A stretch of DNA of 64,000 bases from Arcicella rosea (GTDB lineage Bacteria > Bacteroidota > Bacteroidia > Cytophagales > Spirosomataceae), in the NCBI RefSeq assembly GCF_014204325.1, contig NZ_JACHKT010000013.1:62001-126000 (forward strand), read 5' to 3'. Below are positions 10,034-18,883 of this stretch, one piece after another. The notes beneath the pieces were generated by a model. The model worked only from the letters and a program-made list of their open reading frames with translations. It was not told the origin of the DNA and searched no databases. Positions within the stretch are counted from its first letter, which is position 1, and each line of letters starts with the position of its first letter. The translations under genes and the position numbers were made by a program.

Positions 10034-11986
10034 TTATTTAAACTGGATGCTTTTGATATTCAATAACTTACTTTGTTCTTTCGGAAATTTGATAAAAACA
10101 TCGTGATGCCCTGAAATACCTTTTAATTTTTTTGTGAGTGTTTTCCAAGAATCATTCGTTTCAGTAAAAGGCATAGTAGCAATCAGTTTACCTGTTCCTA
10201 AATCATCAAGCCAAATCTCCATTTTTCCAGCACTTTTTGCCGTCATTTGAACTTGAATTTGCGAAGCAGATTTACTTTTATTGCCCAAATCAACACCTGA
10301 AATCATCAACCAACCTCCTAAATTTGAATCATTAGTAACGGCTTCTTCCGTTCCAATTTTTACTTTTTCTACTCCATAGTAGTTACTGTATCCAACAGCT
10401 GGAAGTTCTGAAAAACCATCTTTACAAACAAATGAATCAAAATCAGCAGATTTTCCTTCGGCAAATAGCCCTACACTTGTGCCAACCCATGAATTGTAAT
10501 TAGGTTGGGTTTTATCAAGATTAATAAGACTGATACTTTCTCCGATTTTAGTCCAATTCTTACCGTTGACACTTGCAAAAGCTGTTAAGTCATGTTGATT
10601 TCTAGTTACCTTTAGCCAAACGACATCTCCAAAAGTATTTGGAATTGAGAAAGATGTTTTACCGAATTGGAAAAAAAACTTCTTGCCGTTTTCAAATCCA
10701 CTGTAGAGATGTGCAAATACCTTTTGGTCACCATTAGTCATATAAATACCTGCTTTTACAGTTGACTCTGAGGCATTTATATCAACTTTGGTTACTGCAG
10801 AATAATAATGGTCAGTTTCTTTTTGTACGATACTTGTACGAGTACTATCTGGTAATAATCGTAACCAGCCTTTTCTAGCATCTAATGAATAACGATTGGC
10901 ATCTTTTTTACTGAGGAAATGCCAGCTTAGTGCCAAAGGAGTTTGGTCAAACTCATCTGAATCAACACTTCTCCATAAAATTCCTGATTTTGGAAGTATA
11001 GGTTTAGCTATGGGTAATGTTGTTGGTGCCATTCCCCAAGGTCTGTCGCCTTCCCAAATAACGGGATATAATGATGTTTGACGACCCAAACCCGACCAAT
11101 CATTTCCATCATATTTTTCATAACTCTGACCAATAGTCCACCAAGTACCATCAGCCAACTGAATTGGTGCGGAAATATGATTAGGGCGACGGAAGCCTGT
11201 TTTGGTATCTGTTATAGGTTTAAAAAATTCTCCAAGACGTTCCCATTTGGTAGAATCACTGGTAAGAGCAGTACCTCTAAGTACGTACTGCCCTCCAGAT
11301 ACATCGCCAGCGGGAAAGTAATAATAATAACCATTTCGCTTACACATTACTGGGCCTTCTGCCCAGCTATATTGTAATTTAGCATTAATCCAGTCAAGGT
11401 CAATTACAGAAGATGTAAGTTGCCCATCTTTCCCTAGTTCTTGTAAACGGTTGGTTTTTTGTCCATTTTTAATGACCATATAAGGCTTACCATCATCATC
11501 CACAAAGATGGAATTATCATAACCTAAAGGCCCAGTTTTAGGATTTGATTTTACTTGAACAGGTTCAGTCCAAGGTCCTGATGGAGAATCTGCTTTTGAA
11601 AACCATTGTCCATTTGCAGAAAAATAAATCCAATAAGAGCCATAAAAATAAGTAATTGCTCCTTGCCAAGTACCAGCAGATGGTCTGTCGGTTACCCAAT
11701 TAGCTTTTTGTGGTGGTAATACACGGCTGATAACTTTCCAATGAACAAGGTCTTTAGAATGATAAATCGGCATGTAAGGCGTAAAATGGAAGCTTGAGCC
11801 ACAATGATAAAAATCGTCTCCAACTTTAATCATTGTAGGATCTGGATGATCGCCAGGTAAAACAGGATTTACAAAAGTTTTTACTTCATCGTAAAATGAA
11901 GCGTTACTTTGGGCATAAATCTCATTTGAAGTGAATGATAATACAATACTTAAAAGAGGTAAGTATTTCAAAATAATATTTTTCAT
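10034..11986 (-). CDS. Secreted GH43 beta-xylosidase/arabinofuranosidase with C-terminal carbohydrate-binding-like module
   Basis: 650 residues with a signal peptide (to about IYAQ). The five-bladed GH43 propeller opens with PVLPGDHPDPTMIKVGDDFY (catalytic base Asp), continues with GYDNSIFVDDDGKPYMV (pKa-modulating Asp) and SWAEGPVMCKRNGYYYY (acid Glu). From about residue 330 a beta-sandwich of the GH43 C2/DUF1349 type follows, and the last 120 residues (VEKVKIGTEEAV ... DVFIKFPKE) look like a CBM6-type module. The likely role is removal of xylose or arabinose from xylan oligosaccharides outside the inner membrane. It lies 132 bp downstream of the next GH43 gene and 1 bp upstream of the esterase. 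Confidence 0.88.
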   Translation of the reverse strand: MKNIILKYLPLLSIVLSFTSNEIYAQSNASFYDEVKTFVNPVLPGDHPDPTMIKVGDDFYHCGSSFHFTPYMPIYHSKDLVHWKVISRVLPPQKANWVTDRPSAGTWQGAITYFYGSYWIYFSANGQWFSKADSPSGPWTEPVQVKSNPKTGPLGYDNSIFVDDDGKPYMVIKNGQKTNRLQELGKDGQLTSSVIDLDWINAKLQYSWAEGPVMCKRNGYYYYFPAGDVSGGQYVLRGTALTSDSTKWERLGEFFKPITDTKTGFRRPNHISAPIQLADGTWWTIGQSYEKYDGNDWSGLGRQTSLYPVIWEGDRPWGMAPTTLPIAKPILPKSGILWRSVDSDEFDQTPLALSWHFLSKKDANRYSLDARKGWLRLLPDSTRTSIVQKETDHYYSAVTKVDINASESTVKAGIYMTNGDQKVFAHLYSGFENGKKFFFQFGKTSFSIPNTFGDVVWLKVTRNQHDLTAFASVNGKNWTKIGESISLINLDKTQPNYNSWVGTSVGLFAEGKSADFDSFVCKDGFSELPAVGYSNYYGVEKVKIGTEEAVTNDSNLGGWLMISGVDLGNKSKSASQIQVQMTAKSAGKMEIWLDDLGTGKLIATMPFTETNDSWKTLTKKLKGISGHHDVFIKFPKEQSKLLNIKSIQFK

Positions 11987-12118
11987 GTAGGTAAATTTTA
12001 ACTTATGTATTCAAATAAAATTAGGCCTCTCTTTTACACAAGAAGCCTATTGATTTATTTAGAATGCTTACAATAAGCCGTAGCGTCGGTCTATTGCAAA
12101 CATTATTAATGCGAGTAA

Positions 12119-13687
12119 TTACTTATTAATAATAAGATTGTCTTGTATTTTAAAAAAATCGAAGTCAGCATAACCACCTATATTTTTGGTGGCATAGTTG
12201 AATAAACCAAAACGATAACCCATAAAATGCGGAATGGTATAAGGCATTTTGATAGCTTCGCCAATCGGTTTCCAAACTTTTCCATCTAGGCTGTAAAAGA
12301 AATAACCAGTGTCAGCTCGATTTCTAAAATCACATTGTGCCATTAAAAAAATGGTGTTTTGTTGAAGCGGTACTTTTTGGATTTCAACAGGTTTTCCAGA
12401 AGAAGCACTATACATTACGATTGATTTTTCTCCATTTTCAATTTTCACACCTACCAAACCAAAGTTTTTTTGTAAAAGACTTAATCCAGCAAAGTCTCCT
12501 TCTTTCATATTTGAAATATCTAAAGACGTAATTCCAGCACAAACTGGGTCAATGGTTCGCTGAGTAAGCGTGTTTCTAGCTAATACAAAACTGCTATCAA
12601 TTCTGCCCGTTTTTAATCGTAAATATCCTTTTCGTTCAGAAACCGACCATAAGTTATTGTCAGGATTATGGTTCCATTGCCAAACTAATGGCAATTTTGA
12701 TTCTCCTTTTTTACGAGTAAATTCATCAGAATTAACGAGATTTGGAATCAATCCTTTACTGGCTGGAAGGTCTAATTTTTCTGGAACTTTACCATTTTCG
12801 CCTAATACTGGCCAACCGTCTTCCCATTTTACTGGTACTAAATAGGGAATCCGACCAACTCCACCAAAATCACGGAATAGGTACGAATACCATTTTCCGT
12901 CGGGTGTGTCAATCAATCCTCCTTGAGCTACTCCTAAATCTTGGAATCCCACTTTTCCTTCCCAAGGCCCTGTAATTTTATCAGCTCGGTGAATTATCAC
13001 AGTACGCATACCGCCACGAGGCCAGCTGATATTGAATAAATAATATTTACCATTTACTTTAAAAAGCTGAGAACCTTCTGCGGGTAAACCACCGTTAGTT
13101 CCCGAAGGAGTACTGGCGTTTTCAATAATTACTTGTTCTGTACTTCCTTCTTTTACGCCAGACACATCAGCATTTAGTTCTACTAATTGTAGTTTCCCGC
13201 TACCATAAATCAAATAATTACGACCGTCATCGTCAAAAAATAAAGTCTGGTCATGATAAGAAGGTTTGAAGGAAATGGCTTTCCAAGGTCCTTTTTCGAT
13301 GTTTTTAGTAGTATAAATATGCGTTCTTCCAGTTGTTTGTGCAAAAGTCGTCACATAATAAGTACCATTATGAAACCGCAAGCTACTTGCCCATGAACCT
13401 CTGCCATAAGTACTTTTGCCATTACGAAGACTCAAATCATCTACATTTGCTAAAGTATCATAAGCATAGCCAAGCATTTCCCAGTTTACCAAATCTTTTG
13501 ATTTCATAATAGGTACTCCAGGACTCATGTGCATAGTTGTGCTACTCATGTAGTATGTATTTCCAACACGAATCATAGCCATATCTGGCACATCTGCAAA
13601 GATGATTGGGTTTTGTGCCTGCTTTACTTGTGCAAATATGTTTTGACTAAGTATTAATAATATTGGAAACAGAAATCTCTTTGTCAT
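12119..13687 (-). CDS. Secreted GH43 glycosidase (xylosidase/arabinofuranosidase)
   Basis: 522 residues; the signal peptide ends at about NIFAQ. GH43 landmarks are NPIIFADVPDMAMIRVGNTYY (catalytic Asp), SYHDQTLFFDDDGRNYLI (middle Asp) and GLPAEGSQLFKVNGKYYLF (catalytic Glu). After about residue 310 (LVNSDEFTRKKG) comes a beta-sandwich typical of the GH43_12-like architecture. It differs enough from the 650-residue GH43 downstream that the two probably act on different linkages, for example terminal arabinose versus xylose. It lies 56 bp downstream of the cytoplasmic-type GH43 gene on the same strand. Exact specificity cannot be read from the sequence. Confidence 0.88.
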   Translation of the reverse strand: MTKRFLFPILLILSQNIFAQVKQAQNPIIFADVPDMAMIRVGNTYYMSSTTMHMSPGVPIMKSKDLVNWEMLGYAYDTLANVDDLSLRNGKSTYGRGSWASSLRFHNGTYYVTTFAQTTGRTHIYTTKNIEKGPWKAISFKPSYHDQTLFFDDDGRNYLIYGSGKLQLVELNADVSGVKEGSTEQVIIENASTPSGTNGGLPAEGSQLFKVNGKYYLFNISWPRGGMRTVIIHRADKITGPWEGKVGFQDLGVAQGGLIDTPDGKWYSYLFRDFGGVGRIPYLVPVKWEDGWPVLGENGKVPEKLDLPASKGLIPNLVNSDEFTRKKGESKLPLVWQWNHNPDNNLWSVSERKGYLRLKTGRIDSSFVLARNTLTQRTIDPVCAGITSLDISNMKEGDFAGLSLLQKNFGLVGVKIENGEKSIVMYSASSGKPVEIQKVPLQQNTIFLMAQCDFRNRADTGYFFYSLDGKVWKPIGEAIKMPYTIPHFMGYRFGLFNYATKNIGGYADFDFFKIQDNLIINK

Positions 13688-13743
13688 TTAAACCGCATTT
13701 AATGAGAATTACTAATACTTAATAGCCTTGAATAAAATTAGGC

Positions 13744-14760
13744 TCAAGAATAAGGTTCAATTGTCTGAATTTTTCCATCCACATCGTAAGTAATTTCAGT
13801 GACTTTTACGCTTCGTAAATGCGTTACTCCTTCTGAAAGGCTTGAATCGTGATAGAAAAGATACCATTTTCCATCTACTTCACAAATAGAATGGTGTGTC
13901 GTCCAACCAACTACAGGATTCAATATTCTACCTTGATAAGTAAATGGGCCATACGGATTATCACCAGTAGCATAACAAAGGAAATGTGTATCGCCAGTAG
14001 AATAAGAAAAGTAATATTTTCCTTGATAAAAGTGCATCCAAGACGCTTCAAAAAAACGTCTTTCGGTGTCCCCAGCTAATAATGGATTTCCATTTTCATC
14101 CAAAATCAATACTTCTTTGGGTGCTTCTGCAAAGCCAAGCATATCATCCCTGAGTTTAGCAACTAATGGATTAAGTGCTGCTTCATTTGCTTGAGGTTCT
14201 TGATTTTCGGCTGAGTATTGATTATTTCGGTAGCTTTGAAGTTGTCCGCCCCAAAGTCCACCAAAATACATGTAAAAAGAACCATCTTTGTCTTCAAAAA
14301 CCGCTGGGTCAATTGAATAACTTCCTTCAATTGGCAAAGGTTCTGCTACAAATGGACCAACGGGTGAATCAGACACTGCAACACCAATCTGAAAAATATT
14401 ATCTGATTTTTTGGCGGGAAAATATAGATAATACTTTCCTTCTTTGTGTGCAGCATCTGGTGCCCACATTTGGCGTTCCGCCCACGGAACATCTTTTACA
14501 TGAAGTGCAATACCATTATCAATCGCTTCACTTGTTACAGAATCCATCGAAATTACATGATAATCTTCCATCGCAAAATGGCTTCCTAAATCATCAAAAG
14601 GGATACCTGCTTCAATATCATGTGAAGGATAAATATAAATTTTACCATTAAATACATGAGCCGAAGGATCGGCGGTATAAATATGTTTTACAAGCGGTTG
14701 CGAAATCGCTCTGCGATTCAACTCCTCAAAATCAATATGTTCTATGCTTACTTCTGGCAT
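13744..14760 (-). CDS. GH43 beta-xylosidase without signal peptide
   Basis: 338 residues with no signal peptide. The catalytic base is probably Asp31 in YTADPSAHVFNGKIYIYPSHD. The central SIDPAVFEDKDGSFYMYFGG holds the modulating Asp, and FFEASWMHFYQGKYYFSYS probably holds the acid Glu. It resembles the compact single-domain GH43 subfamily-1 enzymes that cleave short xylo-oligosaccharides. Lack of an export signal and position 12 bp downstream of the symporter gene fit an intracellular enzyme that finishes oligosaccharides brought in by that transporter. The start ATG 14760 is 12 bp after the symporter stop. Confidence 0.87.
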   Translation of the reverse strand: MPEVSIEHIDFEELNRRAISQPLVKHIYTADPSAHVFNGKIYIYPSHDIEAGIPFDDLGSHFAMEDYHVISMDSVTSEAIDNGIALHVKDVPWAERQMWAPDAAHKEGKYYLYFPAKKSDNIFQIGVAVSDSPVGPFVAEPLPIEGSYSIDPAVFEDKDGSFYMYFGGLWGGQLQSYRNNQYSAENQEPQANEAALNPLVAKLRDDMLGFAEAPKEVLILDENGNPLLAGDTERRFFEASWMHFYQGKYYFSYSTGDTHFLCYATGDNPYGPFTYQGRILNPVVGWTTHHSICEVDGKWYLFYHDSSLSEGVTHLRSVKVTEITYDVDGKIQTIEPYS

Positions 14761-14772
14761 TTGTCAATAATT

Positions 14773-16245
14773 TTATGCGTTTCTTCTTTGCTTTAATTCT
14801 TTTTCAAGTTTCAATTCCATGGTTTTGTCAATTTCGTACCAAATGACTAAAATGGCCCCTAAAATGAAAATTATTCCAGGATAAATACTTACCGACATCT
14901 TGATACCTGAAACAGCCTCGGCTGTTTGGTCAGCTTTTTCGGCAATGTATCCATAGTTAGATAACAATGTTGCTCCGATAGCACCACCGATACTTAAACC
15001 AGCTTTTAATCCAAAAATCATGGCAGAAAAAATGATGGCTGTCGCTCTGCGGTTATTTTTCCATTCGCTATAATCTGCTACATCGGCAATCATTGCCCAA
15101 AGTAAAGGAATCGTTACGCCATAAGTAAAACCGTGTAAGAGCTGAGTAACAAACACAATTCCTATTGAATCTCTGGCATAAAAATTAAACATGATTAAAC
15201 ATAAAGCCGAAAGTGTTAGGAATATGCCAAAAACATTACGTTTCCCAAATTTATCAGCCAAAGGTTTTGAGAACATAATTCCCACAATCATCATAATAAT
15301 TCCACCAGCGTTGAATAAACTATTTGCTGAAGTTGGAGCATCTTCAGGCCATTCAAATTTCCCTAAACCCAAACCTGTAATAAATTGATTCAAGCCTTCG
15401 ATAAAATGGTTAAAACCTATTTCTTGCAGGAAAGTAGCTTGTGCAACAGGATTTAAGTAATATTTAAAATAATAAATATACATACCCCCTTTTAGCGATA
15501 AAGTAATGAAAATCAATATCGTTAAGGAAAGCATAATTACCCAAGGACGATTTTTTACTAAATCTGAAAGGTCTTGACTTACGCTACTTTTTTCTTGTTT
15601 GGTGGGTAATACTCTTTCTCTGGTAGTAAGAAATGTGATTAGAAAACAGACCACTCCAATTGTAGCAAAGAAAAACATTACTTTTTCAAAGCCAACAGCT
15701 TTATCACCATGTCCTAGTGAAATTGCTAGAGGTAATAATAACGATTGAATGATAAACTGAGCCACCATTACCGCCACAAATCTATACGATGATAAACTGT
15801 TACGGTCGGCCATATCGCCCGTCATTACGCCACTTAGTGCCGAATAAGGTAAATTATTGGCAGAATATACAAGCACCAATAATAAATAGGTGATTAATGC
15901 GTAAATAACCTTACCATCTTCACTAAAATTGGGCGTGGAAAATGCTAGAAGTGCTATGACCCCAAAAGGAACAGAAGTCCAAAGAATCCATGGACGAAAT
16001 TTTCCCCAACGAGTACTGGTTCTATCGGCAATTAAGCCCATGGCTACATTAAAAAATGCACCAATGATTCCACCCGTAAAAATCACCAAACTGGCTTTCC
16101 CTGCTGGTATTTTATATACATCGGTATAAAAATATGCCAAGAAGGTCATTAATGTTTGAAAAATTAAATTGGCGGCTAAATCTCCAAGGCTATAGCCAAC
16201 TTTCTCTAAAACAGATAATTTCTGTACTCCTTTTTCTTTATTCAT
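14773..16245 (-). CDS. GPH-family (MFS) sugar:cation symporter for xylosides
   Basis: 490 residues with about twelve hydrophobic segments. The opening KLSVLEKVGYSLGDLAANLIFQTLMTF is typical of the glycoside-pentoside-hexuronide:cation symporter family. GLIADRTSTRWGKFRPW is the family loop 2-3 signature, and MIADVADYSEWKNNRRATA near residue 385 is the second conserved loop. It should sit in the inner membrane and import xylose or xylo-oligosaccharides with Na+ or H+. The gene lies 10 bp after the GH10 stop and 12 bp before the intracellular GH43, a classic xylanase-transporter-xylosidase order. Two inserted loops (around ERVLPTKQEKSS and LQEIGFNHFIEGLNQ) are longer than in MelB-like members. 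Confidence 0.9.
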   Translation of the reverse strand: MNKEKGVQKLSVLEKVGYSLGDLAANLIFQTLMTFLAYFYTDVYKIPAGKASLVIFTGGIIGAFFNVAMGLIADRTSTRWGKFRPWILWTSVPFGVIALLAFSTPNFSEDGKVIYALITYLLLVLVYSANNLPYSALSGVMTGDMADRNSLSSYRFVAVMVAQFIIQSLLLPLAISLGHGDKAVGFEKVMFFFATIGVVCFLITFLTTRERVLPTKQEKSSVSQDLSDLVKNRPWVIMLSLTILIFITLSLKGGMYIYYFKYYLNPVAQATFLQEIGFNHFIEGLNQFITGLGLGKFEWPEDAPTSANSLFNAGGIIMMIVGIMFSKPLADKFGKRNVFGIFLTLSALCLIMFNFYARDSIGIVFVTQLLHGFTYGVTIPLLWAMIADVADYSEWKNNRRATAIIFSAMIFGLKAGLSIGGAIGATLLSNYGYIAEKADQTAEAVSGIKMSVSIYPGIIFILGAILVIWYEIDKTMELKLEKELKQRRNA

Positions 16246-16255
16246 TGGGTCAAAT

Positions 16256-17377
16256 TTATTTTGCTACTTTAAGATTTAATACAGCATGATATGCTTTTTT
16301 AGGCTCTAAAGCTCTATCGAACAACAAAGGATAATTAGTACGATTACGGATTGGGAAACCATTTAACCATGAGTGACTATCATCTACACCCCAAAAAGTA
16401 ACTCTACTAATTTTTTCTTTATGTTTCAAGAAAAGTTTAAAAATATCTGTATAGCGATTTGCTAAAGCTGTTTGTACTGAATCTGGCAAAGTATCTTTAT
16501 AGGGATTCATTGCGGGACTTTCAGCAAATCGTTGATTTACATCAGCCCCTCTTAAATCCCAAGGGTTAGGTAATACGGTAAGGTCTAGTTCTGTAAATGC
16601 CACTTTGATACCTAATTTAGAAAATTCAATAATAGAGTCTTCAATATCTTTCAAGTTCAAGTTGTTAATACTCCAATGCCCTTGAATACCTACCCCGTCT
16701 ATTTTTGTGCCACTTGCTTGCAATTTTTTAATGATTTCAATCGCTCCTTTGCGTTTAGCTGGTTGCTCAATATTGTAGTCATTATAGTACAATGCTGCAT
16801 TTGGGTCGGCTTTGGCAGCTAAGTCGAAAGCTTCTTTGATATAGCCTTCTCCTAACTTATTAAAAAAAACTGATTTGCGTAATGTTCCATCTTCATTCAG
16901 TGCTTCGTTCACCACATCCCAACTATTGATTTTTCCTGCATATCTTCCTGCAACAGTATTAATATGTTCGGTCATAAATATACGTATCGAATCTGCACTT
17001 TTTATTTTACTTACAAACCTTGGTAATTGTGAATGCCAAACCAACGTATGCCCCACAACGTACAAATGATTTTTTTGTCCATATTCAACATACTTATCTG
17101 CTAAATCAAAATTATATTGATTTGGTCTAGGATGAATAACCTGAGATTTCATGATGTTCTCAGGAGTAATGGCATTAAATTCTCGCTTAATTAACACATT
17201 TGCTTTTTCATTTCTTTCCAAAATATGTTCTGTACCCAAGGCTGTACCTATCAAAAAATCTTCTTGATAAGCCGACTTTAGCGATTGAGTTTTGTTCTGA
17301 CTCAAAGACAAATGAATAAATGAAACACAAAGCAAAAGTGTGCAATAAAATGATTTTATTATTTTATTATAATTCAT
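16256..17377 (-). CDS. GH10 endo-1,4-beta-xylanase
   Basis: 373 residues: signal peptide to about SLSQ (residue 27), then a single GH10 (beta/alpha)8 barrel. SWDVVNEALNEDG places the acid/base at Glu158, and VAFTELDLTVLP places the nucleophile at Glu263. GHTLVWHSQLP and GVGIQGHW are further GH10 landmarks. There is no binding module or lipobox, so a periplasmic or secreted enzyme acting on oligosaccharides is likely. It is the first gene of a minus-strand run (GH10, symporter, three GH43, CE6). Its upstream region carries the shared xylan cis element and a leader hairpin. Confidence 0.95.
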   Translation of the reverse strand: MNYNKIIKSFYCTLLLCVSFIHLSLSQNKTQSLKSAYQEDFLIGTALGTEHILERNEKANVLIKREFNAITPENIMKSQVIHPRPNQYNFDLADKYVEYGQKNHLYVVGHTLVWHSQLPRFVSKIKSADSIRIFMTEHINTVAGRYAGKINSWDVVNEALNEDGTLRKSVFFNKLGEGYIKEAFDLAAKADPNAALYYNDYNIEQPAKRKGAIEIIKKLQASGTKIDGVGIQGHWSINNLNLKDIEDSIIEFSKLGIKVAFTELDLTVLPNPWDLRGADVNQRFAESPAMNPYKDTLPDSVQTALANRYTDIFKLFLKHKEKISRVTFWGVDDSHSWLNGFPIRNRTNYPLLFDRALEPKKAYHAVLNLKVAK

Positions 17378-17486
17378 AATTTCTGGTATAAATATATATA
17401 TATATAATTGATGATTCTGTTTAAAAAAATACTTTATCTAATATCATTTCTCTTTTCAATGCTATACGTTTCAAATAATTTTCAGA

Positions 17487-17520
17487 GAAAAACTGCTCCA
17501 AATAAGAAATTGGGAGCAGT
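17487..17520 (-). terminator. Terminator-like hairpin in the GH10 leader
   Basis: Read on the minus strand, ACTGCTCC (17520-17513) pairs with GGAGCAGT (17499-17492) and is followed directly by TTTTTC. It lies between the putative regulatory element at 17.7 kb and the GH10 start, so it could be an attenuator, or the terminator of a lost upstream gene. Confidence 0.5.
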
Positions 17521-17698
17521 CCAATAATCTAATAATCAGTCTTTACAAATGAGTTTTGAGATAATTTAGTACATTTATCGTCACAGTTAAATAGGAAGGA
17601 AGTAAGACGGCTGAATTTTTCCATGAGATTGTTAAATATGATTATTTTGTCTAAATACTTTTTTGAGGATGTAAAGTAAGTAAATCAATAAAAAATTA

Positions 17699-17738
17699 AG
17701 TAGCACATATCGTCATATCTACGTACCAAATGTTCAGT
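17699..17738 (-). promoter_or_regulatory. Shared xylan-locus cis element, copy 2 (upstream of GH10)
   Basis: AGTAGCAC (17699-17706), exactly 20 bp, then CAAATGTTCAGT (17727-17738) on the plus strand, identical in both blocks and in spacing to 8835-8874. Here the second block is part of a perfect 13-nt dyad, TGTTCAGTGAACA. Confidence 0.5.
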
Positions 17739-17991
17739 GAACATAAAATTGTTAAATAAACACCATAAATATTACCATAATTGGTGCTAAATCCTCGGAA
17801 TGTGTAGGAAAATTGGAAAAGAGAATAGTAGAAGTAATTTTACTTTTCTATTTTTGAAGTGAAATAAATATGACTTGATACACTAAAAATTGAATAAGAT
17901 GGAATCTATTTTTAAGAAGGTGTAGCCATGCAATTGATTGCTTTTTTCTATTTGGAGAGTTAAATCAAGGATAACAGTATCTGGCTACTCT

Positions 17992-18500
17992 TTATATTTG
18001 GTAATCTTTAAAATAGCCTTCTGTGGCAACATCCACAAATAAACCTAAAGCACCAATAGTATTATTTTCCCCTAAGTGTTCATTAACAACTAAAGAAGGC
18101 TATTTGTTATCATTTAAAAACAGTTTAATTGTATTAAATGATAACGGCAAACATAATCATCGGCTCTACCGTTAGTCGGACGAATGTAGATACAATCGTA
18201 TTTTGAATTATCAGCATTGATTCGGTACGCCACTCCAATAAAACCACGGTCGAACGGTGAAGCCGTTTTTAACAATCTACTCAGTACTTTTACTTCAATA
18301 ATACCATCTTTAAAATCAAGGTCTTTAATCCGTACAAAAGTAGCCTCATCTACTTTCTTTACGGTAGAATCTTTGATTACTTTCAACACTTTCATCCCTT
18401 CAAGTTTTTTAAAAGACATGAATACTTGGTTGGGAATCAAATTATTTAATTCAAGCTTAGTATATTGAGCGATTGAAGCCTCAGTAATAATTCTAGTAGA
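17992..18500 (-). pseudogene. Remnant of a secreted beta-sandwich (laminin-G/DUF1080-like) domain protein
   Basis: An N-proximal part (about 18500 down to 18114) reads ...ITEASIAQYTKLELNNLIP, then FMSFKKLEGMKVLKVIKDST and GFIGVAYRINADNSKYDCIY, and ends in YIRPTNGRADD before running into CRYHLIQLNCF and a stop. A C-terminal part (18090-17992) reads NNTIGALGLFVDVATEGYFK-DYQI-stop in the same direction. Together they look like the two ends of one jelly-roll domain whose middle is missing. There is no ATG start: an in-frame TAA lies just upstream near 18511, and the nominal start at 18440 is TTG. Short inverted repeats (18011-18022 with 18094-18105; 18106-18117 with 18134-18145) sit exactly at the break. 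The exact family is not certain. Confidence 0.65.
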
Positions 18501-18509
18501 GCAACAAGA

Positions 18510-18795
18510 CCTTTATTTTTTGTACTTGAATATTCCGAAGCTTGACAGAATTTTTAAAGTAATTGTTGAATAACAAAATCGAGTATTACAAACGTTTAGC
18601 TCAACTGCCGAAGAGCGTTATCTGGATTTTCTTGAACGACACTCAGATTTAGCCTCTCGCCTACCTAATACTCAAATTGCTTCATACTTAGGAATCACTC
18701 CCGAATTTTTGAGTAAGATTCGTAAAGATTTAAATAAACCAACCAGTAAAGAGTATTTTTTTATATTTTTCATTTTTGTACAAATACTTCTTTGA
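18510..18795 (+). pseudogene. C-terminal remnant of a Crp/Fnr-family regulator
   Basis: Reading plus-strand frame from 18529 gives NIPKLDRIFKVIVE, an in-frame TAA at 18571-18573, then QNRVLQTFSSTAEERYLDFL, ERHSDLASRLPNTQIASYLG and ITPEFLSKIRKDLNKPTSKE before a stop at 18793. This is the linker helix and the winged-helix DNA-binding part of Bacteroidota Crp/Fnr regulators. The cyclic-nucleotide-like N-terminal domain is missing, and one codon has become a stop (TAA where CAA, Gln, is expected), so it cannot make a functional protein. Confidence 0.75.
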
Positions 18796-18883
18796 ATAGT
18801 TTTATTTTTCAGGATGTCTTAATCGAATATCTTAATTACACGCTAAACATATTACTATAAAAATGACAAGTAATCTATATAAT

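Larger units (their letters stand above)
17378..17991. other. Long leader and intergenic region upstream of GH10
   Basis: About 600 bp without a recognisable gene. It contains a TA dinucleotide run (about 17393-17406), the leader hairpin at 17492-17520, the bipartite cis element at 17699-17738 with a perfect TGTTCA-g-TGAACA dyad (17731-17743), and a CCATAATTGG dyad near 17774. Confidence 0.65.

Noticed and set aside
14175-14651. 158-codon plus-strand open frame inside the GH43 gene
   Set aside because: It is fully antisense to a well-conserved GH43 domain and has no start context or known motif.
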